Shown one piece after another: positions 24,549 to 29,564 of a stretch of DNA of 29,564 nt; within the stretch, counting starts at the first letter, position 1, and each line of letters begins with the position of its first letter. The notes beneath the pieces were generated by a model. That model had not been told where the DNA came from. It made no database searches and saw only the letters and a program-made list of their open reading frames with translations. The stretch comes from Candidatus Latescibacterota bacterium. GTDB lineage: Bacteria > Latescibacterota > UBA2968 > GCA-2709665. The position numbers and the translations under genes were made by a program. The stretch spans positions 1 through 29,564 of the forward strand of contig JAAXHE010000082.1 in the NCBI GenBank assembly GCA_012271065.1, given 5' to 3'.

Positions 24549-27500
24549 TCAGTTCTCGATCGCAAACAGAATTTTGTAGCACACCGGCACGAACACCAGG
24601 GTGATAACGGTGGCAAAGAGCAGGCCCACCATAATGGCCACCGCCATCGGCTCCCACATCAACCCACCGCCCAGATAGAGGGGGACAAGGCCCAACGTCG
24701 TCGTACATGTGGTCAGCAAGATGGGGCGAAAGCGCTGCTGAGCCGCGGTGATAATTGCCTCGACAGACGCCCGCCCGGATCGGTCCAGTTCGATCTGTAT
24801 GCGATCTATGAGTACGATCGCATTGTTGATGACGATACCGGCCAGCGAGATCAATCCGAGAAAGGCGAAGAAACCAAAGAACGAGCGAAAGATGAGCAAT
24901 CCGGCAATGACCCCGATTAGGCCAAGAGGAATGGTGCTCAGCACGATAAAGGTCTTGCGGAAGGAGTTGAACTGGATAATCAACAGCGCCAGGATGATAA
25001 AGCCGGATAGAGGCAGTTTGGCGACCACCGCGCTCATGGCCTCGCTGCTCTGCTCCGACTCGCCGCCCAACTCGTAGCTATAGCCCTGCTTCCACGATTT
25101 CCTGTCTTCATCAATCCAGGGGATGAGCACGTCGGTGATGTCCTGCGCCGTGAAGCCGCTTTTGGCATCGCACGTCACAGTCAGCGTGCGGTAGAGGTCG
25201 CGCCGTTTGATCTTGGCGAGTTGCCATTGAGGCACGATCCGAGCCACCTGTCCGAGCGGCACGTTCTCGCCCGAGCCCTGGGCGTAGATGTTGATGCTCT
25301 CCAGTTGGCGTACATCCACATCCTGACTGCTTTCGTTGCGCAGGACAATGGGGAGACTCCGGTCGCCGTCGCGGAAAGCTCCCGTATTGAACCCAGTGAG
25401 CGCGGTCTGCAACGAAAGGGCGATGTCCTGGTTGGTCAAGCCGGCGTTTCTGGTCCTGGACTGGTCGATGTCCACGACGACTTTCTTGATCTTTGGTCCC
25501 CAATCGTCGCCGATATTCTGCGCGCTTGAGATCTCGTTGAGTTTTCGCTTGATGCGTTCGGCCAGGCCGAACAATTCGTTGGGCTCAGGCCCTGTTATCC
25601 TCACTGCCACGTCTCTGCCGCCACCGCCTCCGGCCAACTTCGAAACCTGCACGTCGGCATCGGGAAAGGAGCGAAAGCAGAAGCCATTCAGACGATCGAT
25701 TATCCACTGATTGTCGTCGCCGGAACTGGTATTGAGCAATATATGGGCGTAACCCGAGTTCGCCTCGCCCGGCTGATAACCCAGATCGTAGGGAGGTGGG
25801 CCCTCACTGACGAAGGTCGCCCAATTCGATACCCCGCGGCTTCGTTCTTCGTCCACCAATAGACTATCCGCGATATATGACTCGAGCCGTTCCACCCGGG
25901 CGGTCGTCGTCTCGATCTTGGTACCCAGGGGCAGATTCAGATTTGCCGTCAACAGATTGCGCTCGCTGTCCGGAAAGAAGATGAACGGCAAGAGACTAAA
26001 GCCGAAAAGTGACAATACAAACAGACCGGCAATGATCCCCATAAATGGATAGGGACGAGCGAGGGCCTTGTTTAGCAGGTCTCTATATCGGCCATTGAGG
26101 CGATCGATATACGTGCCTTTCCCCGACTGAGTGGCCCGCCGCTTTACCCGGATGAAATACACCGCCAACAACGTGACCATAGTCATGGCGAGCAACCAGG
26201 AAGAGAGCAGGGCTATGGTTATCACAGTGAACAGCGGCCCCATCATTTCGCCCATGATGGACGCAGCCAGAAAGAAGGACAGGAACGCGGCTGAAGTGGT
26301 CAGCGAAGAGACCAGGAGCGGTACGGCCAGCTCCCGAGCCGATTCGATTGCGGCTTCTTTGGCGCCGGTACCCTTTTCCATCTTGACCACGATGGCTTCG
26401 GACACGACGATGGCATTGTCCACCAGCATACCCAGCGCCATGATCAACGCGGCCAGCGAAACCTGATTGAGACCGATGTCAAACACGCCCATGACAAAAA
26501 GGGTCGCGACAATGGTCATGGGAATGAGACTGGCCACGACCAGGCCGGTGCGCAGCCCCAAAAAGATCAGCATCGACAGCAGCACAATGGAGACGCTTTG
26601 AACGAGATTGCTCGTGAAGTTGGCGACCGATTTCTCTACCTCAAAGTCCTGGGAGGCCACCCTGTTCAGGGTTATGCCTAACGGCAGCCGCGCTTGATGG
26701 ATGGCGGTCAGTTGGTCGATTTCCTTCCCCAGCTTGATGATGTTGGCCCCTTCGCTGAGCGCCACCGAGAGCGACAGTCCCGGCTGACCGTTGATTTTGA
26801 CCAGGCGCTGCCGGGGCGTCTCATAGGCTCGAACGATGCGGGTTACATCGCCGAGGTACACGTTCCCACCCTTGCCCACCGCGATCAAGGTCCTCCTCAG
26901 ATCGTCCAGGTCGGCGTAGCTGCCGGTCGGTTCGAGCACCAGGCGTTCATCCTCCAGGCTGACCTCACCGCCGGAAAACACGATGTTGGTACTGGCAATG
27001 CTGTTCTTTATCTTTTGCGCCGAAAGCCCCAGCTCGGCCAGCCGGGCGTCGTTGAACTGCAGGTAGACACGTTCCTCCTGGATACCGCTTATCTTGACTT
27101 CGGCCGCGTCGGGCAGCTTGATCAGGTCGTCTCTCAGGTCCTGGGCGTAGGCCTCAAGTTCGGCAAAGGTGAAACCATCCCCTGTCAGACCGATCACAAT
27201 GCCGTACACCACCCCGACCCCGTCGTCATTAACCTCGGGACCGTAGATACTCTCGGGCAGATCCGATCGAATGGTCTCAATCTTGCGACGCAGACGGTCC
27301 CATACGGCCTGCAGTTCTTCCGGATGTACTTCCTGTTTGAGCTCGACCGAAACCACTGACAACCCGGTCCGCGATTCACTCGTGACGGTTTTCAACACGG
27401 GCAATTCTTGCGCGGCTTCTTCGATCCTGCTGGTGATCAGGGCTTCGACTCGCTCTGGACCTGCACCGGGAAAGCCGGTCACAACCGACGCGACTCGGAC

Positions 27501-27623
27501 GGTATAAGGGGGCATACTGTCGCGTGGCATCGTCTGATAGCCGACGAGCCCCAGCAGCGCGACGACGAACAGGACCACGATGGTGGCGCGGTTGTTTTCC
27601 AGGGCAATTCGGGCCAGGTTCAT
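24549..27623 (-). CDS. RND efflux pump permease, AcrB/HAE-like
   Basis: Inner-membrane proton-driven RND transporter, 1024 aa, the expected length. It has one N-terminal helix (about 12-30), a porter domain, a six-helix block (about 340-540), a second porter domain and a C-terminal six-helix block from about 845. Signature stretches are PGAGPERVE..ITSRIEEA, GMLVDNAIVVSEA (TM4; D402 then N403 instead of the Asp pair of AcrB), GIVINNAIVLID (TM10; Asn where AcrB has its Lys) and RPILLTTCTTTLGLVPL. Substrate (drug, detergent, lipid or metal) is not deducible; it lacks obvious CusA-like Met-rich features. It starts 28 nt after the membrane-fusion gene stop; no clear SD is seen, so coupling is likely. 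It is the last gene of the efflux operon. Confidence 0.95.
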   Translation of the reverse strand: MNLARIALENNRATIVVLFVVALLGLVGYQTMPRDSMPPYTVRVASVVTGFPGAGPERVEALITSRIEEAAQELPVLKTVTSESRTGLSVVSVELKQEVHPEELQAVWDRLRRKIETIRSDLPESIYGPEVNDDGVGVVYGIVIGLTGDGFTFAELEAYAQDLRDDLIKLPDAAEVKISGIQEERVYLQFNDARLAELGLSAQKIKNSIASTNIVFSGGEVSLEDERLVLEPTGSYADLDDLRRTLIAVGKGGNVYLGDVTRIVRAYETPRQRLVKINGQPGLSLSVALSEGANIIKLGKEIDQLTAIHQARLPLGITLNRVASQDFEVEKSVANFTSNLVQSVSIVLLSMLIFLGLRTGLVVASLIPMTIVATLFVMGVFDIGLNQVSLAALIMALGMLVDNAIVVSEAIVVKMEKGTGAKEAAIESARELAVPLLVSSLTTSAAFLSFFLAASIMGEMMGPLFTVITIALLSSWLLAMTMVTLLAVYFIRVKRRATQSGKGTYIDRLNGRYRDLLNKALARPYPFMGIIAGLFVLSLFGFSLLPFIFFPDSERNLLTANLNLPLGTKIETTTARVERLESYIADSLLVDEERSRGVSNWATFVSEGPPPYDLGYQPGEANSGYAHILLNTSSGDDNQWIIDRLNGFCFRSFPDADVQVSKLAGGGGGRDVAVRITGPEPNELFGLAERIKRKLNEISSAQNIGDDWGPKIKKVVVDIDQSRTRNAGLTNQDIALSLQTALTGFNTGAFRDGDRSLPIVLRNESSQDVDVRQLESINIYAQGSGENVPLGQVARIVPQWQLAKIKRRDLYRTLTVTCDAKSGFTAQDITDVLIPWIDEDRKSWKQGYSYELGGESEQSSEAMSAVVAKLPLSGFIILALLIIQFNSFRKTFIVLSTIPLGLIGVIAGLLIFRSFFGFFAFLGLISLAGIVINNAIVLIDRIQIELDRSGRASVEAIITAAQQRFRPILLTTCTTTLGLVPLYLGGGLMWEPMAVAIMVGLLFATVITLVFVPVCYKILFAIEN

Positions 27624-27651
27624 AGCAAAATCCGTTCAGGACCTTTCCATC

Positions 27652-28782
27652 TCATTGTTGCAGGATGCGCACCTTCATACCACTCAAGAGCGATCTGAGG
27701 CCAGCGGTCGCGACCAGCTCCCGTTCGGTGAGACCCTCTTCCACGACAAAACCGTCGGCCAGCAGACTGCCGACCCGAATTGGCCGGCGGCGAACCGTCC
27801 CCACGCCATTTTCGACCCCGTCTATGACAAATACATATTGACCGTTGGCGTCTTCGCCAACCGCTTTAACGGGCACCACGAGCAGGTCCTCCGACGGCTC
27901 GCCTGCGCCGAAGCTGAATTCCACATCACCGGCCATGCCGGGCCGGATGGACCGGGACGGCGCATCGAGTTGCACAATGACCGGGTATGTACTCGAGGCA
28001 CCGAGCGCGTATGCAATCTCGCGGACCCGGCCCGAAAAATCCACTCCCGGAAGTGCTGAAAAACGTACGCGCGCGTGCTGTCCGGTCCGGATCTGGGCGA
28101 TATAACCCTCGGGGACCCCTACCTCCATTTCAATATCCTCGCCCGCGCTCAATTCCACCAGGGGCGCGCCAGCCTGGATTACTTCGTTGACCGCGTTGTG
28201 TACCGCGGTGACGATGCCGGCGATAGGGGCAAATATCTCATTGTAACCTAGCTGGCGCGCCTGCAAATCCAGACTCTTTTGCGCCGATTCGAAACTGGAA
28301 GTGGCCGAGGCAAACCCGTTTCTGGCCTGTTCGTACTCGGCCAGGGAGACGTTGTCGGCCTGGTAGAGCTGCCGCACGCGAATAAGCCTGGATTGAGCAT
28401 TGGCCTTTTGCACTCTGGCGTTCTCGAGCGCCGCCCTTGCCCGCTGATGCGCGAGAACCGCATCCCGGTTGTCGAGCATGGCAATGCGCTGCCCCGCCTG
28501 GACCTGGTCGCCCACCTTTACTCCGATCGATTCGATAAGCCCGCCGGTTCTGAAGCTGAGCCTGGCTTCAATGCCGGCTTTGGCTGTGCCGGCAAATCGC
28601 TGGCTCTGGACGGCGCTGGCGGGAAGGGCTTCGGCGTATTTTACAGGGCGAATGGGTTCGGCAACCTGTGGTTCGTTGCCGCAGCCGGTCCACATGCCCG
28701 TCGCTACGAGAATGGCCCACGCAGCTCTTCGTATTCCGGGACAGAACACCAGTTTTCGCTTTGACATGAATCCTCGCTTCAT
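27652..28782 (-). CDS. RND membrane-fusion (HlyD-family) lipoprotein
   Basis: Periplasmic adaptor of 376 aa linking the RND pump to the TolC-like channel. A signal peptide with a probable lipobox ends at Cys34 (MWTGC, non-standard at the -3 position). Then come a biotinyl-lipoyl-like strand (FRTGGLIESIGVKVGDQVQAG), an alpha-helical hairpin (about 95-170, RARAALENARVQKANAQSRL), the second lipoyl half (APIAGIVTAVHNAVNEVI), a beta-barrel domain and a membrane-proximal domain (RRRPIRVGSLLADGFVVEEGL). The ATG at 28782 overlaps the stop of the TolC-like gene as ATGA, with AAGGAAG upstream, favouring translational coupling. A second in-frame ATG at 28767 with GAGG 5 nt upstream is possible and gives a neater signal peptide. 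Confidence 0.93.
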   Translation of the reverse strand: MKRGFMSKRKLVFCPGIRRAAWAILVATGMWTGCGNEPQVAEPIRPVKYAEALPASAVQSQRFAGTAKAGIEARLSFRTGGLIESIGVKVGDQVQAGQRIAMLDNRDAVLAHQRARAALENARVQKANAQSRLIRVRQLYQADNVSLAEYEQARNGFASATSSFESAQKSLDLQARQLGYNEIFAPIAGIVTAVHNAVNEVIQAGAPLVELSAGEDIEMEVGVPEGYIAQIRTGQHARVRFSALPGVDFSGRVREIAYALGASSTYPVIVQLDAPSRSIRPGMAGDVEFSFGAGEPSEDLLVVPVKAVGEDANGQYVFVIDGVENGVGTVRRRPIRVGSLLADGFVVEEGLTERELVATAGLRSLLSGMKVRILQQ

Positions 28783-29564
28783 TGTGAACGCTTCCTTACG
28801 GAGAAGAAGGTCGCCAGGCGCCCGATAAAGGCTTCCCGCTCCTCTGAAGTCATGAACATGGTGTAGCCTCCAATGCTGTTTTCCAGCTGCAGATAGCTGA
28901 CCAGGTATTGATAAACGGCCGCGGCTTCGGCCTGACGGGCCGAAAGGGCGACGCGCTGGGCATCCACAAGTTGGGCGATTTCCAGTTGCCCATTTTGATA
29001 GGCGTTCTGTACCAGGTCAAAGTTCTTCCCGGCGCTCTCAGCCGCCACGCCGGCAAAGTGTATATTGGTGCGGCTGGACACCAGGTTCGTCATCCGCACC
29101 CGGACGGCCTGGGAGAGCTGCTGACGCAGACTTTCCTCCTGGAGGCGGAGTTGCTGCTGCTGAATCGCAGTCTTGTCGATGTCGATCTTACGCTCATTGC
29201 CCTGAAAGAGGGGATAGGTGAAGTTCAGGGCCAGGTTCCATGTGCCTCTGGCAGGATCGGAGGAGACCGTCGGCATTCCCTTGCCGCCCCGCCAGAAAGT
29301 GTAGTCGGCCTTTCCGCGTACGGCCACGGTAGGCAGGTAGTACAGCCGGCGATTCATCTGCTGCTGGCGTTCGGCAGCTTTCATATTTGCCGCCAGCTGT
29401 TTGAGCGAAGGCATGTTCTGCAAAGCCTCTTCTACGAGAAAGTCGGTGAGGATTTCCACGTCGCCCGCCCGGTCGATCAGCGAACCGATGCGTGCCGGGT
29501 CGAAGCGGTCGAAGAGTGCGTCAGAAAGCCGGGCGTCCTCCACCTCGAACTCCTCGCCGATATC
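28779..29564 (-). CDS. TolC-family outer-membrane efflux protein, 5' truncated by window edge
   Basis: C-terminal part of a TolC-like channel; the frame is open to the window end (about 261 residues visible) and starts outside. Features are a barrel strand region (LYYLPTVAVRGKADYTFWRGG; WNLALNFTYPLFQGNERKIDID), then long coiled-coil helices (QQQLRLQEESLRQQLSQAVR; ARQAEAAAVYQYLVSYLQLENSIG). The NAYQNGQLEIAQLVDAQRVAL segment is typical of OEP-family repeats. The internal GTG near 29543 should not be taken as the true start because coding sequence continues upstream of it. It is the first visible gene of a minus-strand efflux operon and its stop overlaps the start of the adaptor gene. Confidence 0.9.
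   Translation of the reverse strand, partial: DIGEEFEVEDARLSDALFDRFDPARIGSLIDRAGDVEILTDFLVEEALQNMPSLKQLAANMKAAERQQQMNRRLYYLPTVAVRGKADYTFWRGGKGMPTVSSDPARGTWNLALNFTYPLFQGNERKIDIDKTAIQQQQLRLQEESLRQQLSQAVRVRMTNLVSSRTNIHFAGVAAESAGKNFDLVQNAYQNGQLEIAQLVDAQRVALSARQAEAAAVYQYLVSYLQLENSIGGYTMFMTSEEREAFIGRLATFFSVRKRSQ

Noticed and set aside
24549..24920. Plus-strand 141-codon frame at 24495-24920
   Set aside because: Antisense to the RND pump C-terminus; charged low-complexity translation without motifs.

Overview
The window looks like chromosomal DNA from an uncultured, GC-rich (high-50s to about 60% by eye, not computed) Gram-negative bacterium of the FCB assemblage. A Latescibacterota-like or neighbouring candidate phylum is my best guess. 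The reasons are a SusC-style TonB receptor with an N-terminal carboxypeptidase-regulatory-like domain, a PorV/PorQ-type outer-membrane protein, a secreted protein with a type-IX-secretion-like C-terminal domain, and many heterotrophic 'orphan' hydrolases. No rRNA, tRNA, CRISPR array, phage or transposase gene was seen. The taxonomic call is inference.

Layout. (1) 230-5848, plus strand: a tightly spaced four-gene operon of a C45-type N-terminal-nucleophile hydrolase, a short-chain dehydrogenase, a metallophosphatase fused to a PQQ-like beta-propeller, and a neutral-ceramidase-like hydrolase. It ends at a perfect intrinsic terminator (5917-5947). (2) 5970-12665: a self-contained transcription unit with its own sigma70-like promoter and closing terminator. 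It encodes a TonB-dependent receptor, a large secreted protein with a T9SS-like sorting domain, and a PorV-family protein. (3) 13178-14773: a lone secreted protein with two Cache-like domains, behind an AT-rich, palindrome-bearing intergenic region. (4) 15249-22761: a second catabolic-looking cluster of another C45 hydrolase, a GH42-like TIM-barrel protein, a DUF6784/DUF6785-type polytopic membrane protein, a divergent cyclase/kynurenine-formamidase-like protein and a soluble beta-propeller. A structured leader ending in a terminator hairpin precedes it. (5) 23346-24203: a Cof-type HAD phosphatase. (6) 24549-29564, minus strand: an RND efflux operon (TolC-like outer-membrane protein truncated by the window edge, membrane-fusion lipoprotein, AcrB-like pump).

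How it may work together (inference): the hydrolases of clusters 1 and 4 have no visible signal peptides and several belong to amide-bond-cleaving folds (C45 twice, neutral ceramidase, cyclase). This suggests cytoplasmic breakdown of imported N-acylated or cyclic-amide compounds, with the polytopic membrane protein as a candidate importer. The TonB/PorV/T9SS-like unit would handle outer-membrane uptake and surface display.

Non-coding DNA holds three repeat-like elements: two related purine/pyrimidine-biased elements (20546-20717 and 22840-23032) and one MITE/REP-like inverted repeat (24262-24413). Bases 1-229 show no gene I can support.
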